Source of the DNA: Chara braunii
Lineage: Eukaryota > Streptophyta > Charophyceae > Charales > Characeae
Assembly (NCBI GenBank): GCA_003427395.1
Contig: BFEA01000110.1
Span: forward strand, 2,256,800-2,296,012
Direction: 5' to 3'
Length of the DNA stretch: 39,213 nucleotides
The position numbers were made by a program, and so were the translations under genes. The notes below the pieces were generated by a model. It worked only from the letters and a program-made list of their open reading frames with translations, was not told the DNA's origin and did not search any database. Positions 39,113-39,213 of the stretch are shown here, one piece after another. How positions within the stretch are numbered: the stretch's first letter is position 1; the number at the start of each line of letters is the position of its first letter.

Positions 39113-39213
39113 GGGTTCCCACTTCCGCTGTTTCGCCCCCCTGCTACCCTCTCCAGGGCCACCCCCTCCGCTGCTCCCCCTTTCACTACTGCCCCCTCCC
39201 CTCCTCCACTATC

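Noticed and set aside
38739-39186. Pro/Ser/Leu-rich minus-strand frames of about 130 codons
   Set aside because: Direct consequence of the G-rich minisatellite on the plus strand.

Overview
This window is repeat-rich nuclear DNA from a eukaryote. The signs are Ty3/gypsy LTR-retrotransposon remains of two different lineages, tRNA-derived SINE-like units, many (ATT)n, (AT)n, purine and G-rich simple repeats, and strong spliceosomal 5' splice-site matches (CAG|GTAAG or CAG|GTACGT type). I see no bacterial operon, rRNA gene, intact cellular housekeeping gene or CRISPR array. The lineage cannot be fixed from the sequence. The main pol gene looks like a Ty3/gypsy type I associate with basidiomycetes and some algae and oomycetes, while the tRNA-Asp-type primer site is well known from plant elements.

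Layout. 1-5000: a compound microsatellite, a SINE-like unit, unassigned DNA, an exon-like dispersed repeat and a 140-bp tandem duplication. 5070-8430: an LTR-like repeat on the minus strand, then two arrays of short hairpin-forming repeats. 8640-10535: an exon-like repeat and a decayed chromovirus-type RT/RNase H. 10540-13100: unassigned DNA, a minus-strand SINE-like unit and a long purine tract. 13100-18900: a GC-richer block with (ATT)n tracts and a run of strong donor-like sites on the minus strand, suggesting a multi-exon gene or pseudogene made of dispersed modules, plus one 201-codon open frame. 18900-21350: nothing recognised. 21353-22716: a 548-bp-arm inverted repeat whose ambiguous bases mirror each other exactly.

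22077-33900 is the core. It holds two small, unrecognised protein families, called F1 (about 75-95 residues, four copies plus an antisense fragment) and F2 (about 130-180 residues, five copies). They lie head to tail around a tRNA-Asp primer-binding site and fill the 2.8 kb between that site and gag. Gag, an altered protease, reverse transcriptase, RNase H, integrase and a tail domain follow on the same strand. From RT to the end the reading frame is broken only by stop codons, with no frameshift.

33300-37280 carries further hairpin arrays. Within each, the loop sequence is conserved while the stems differ between units but stay self-complementary, several through G-T (G.U in RNA) pairs. An LTR-like repeat (37660-38669) related to the one at 5070-6145 follows, and the window ends in a G-rich minisatellite.

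The two observations most likely to be new are the F1/F2 arrays, with their touching or overlapping stop and start codons in a retroelement leader, and the hairpin arrays with covarying stems placed downstream of pol or upstream of LTR-like repeats.
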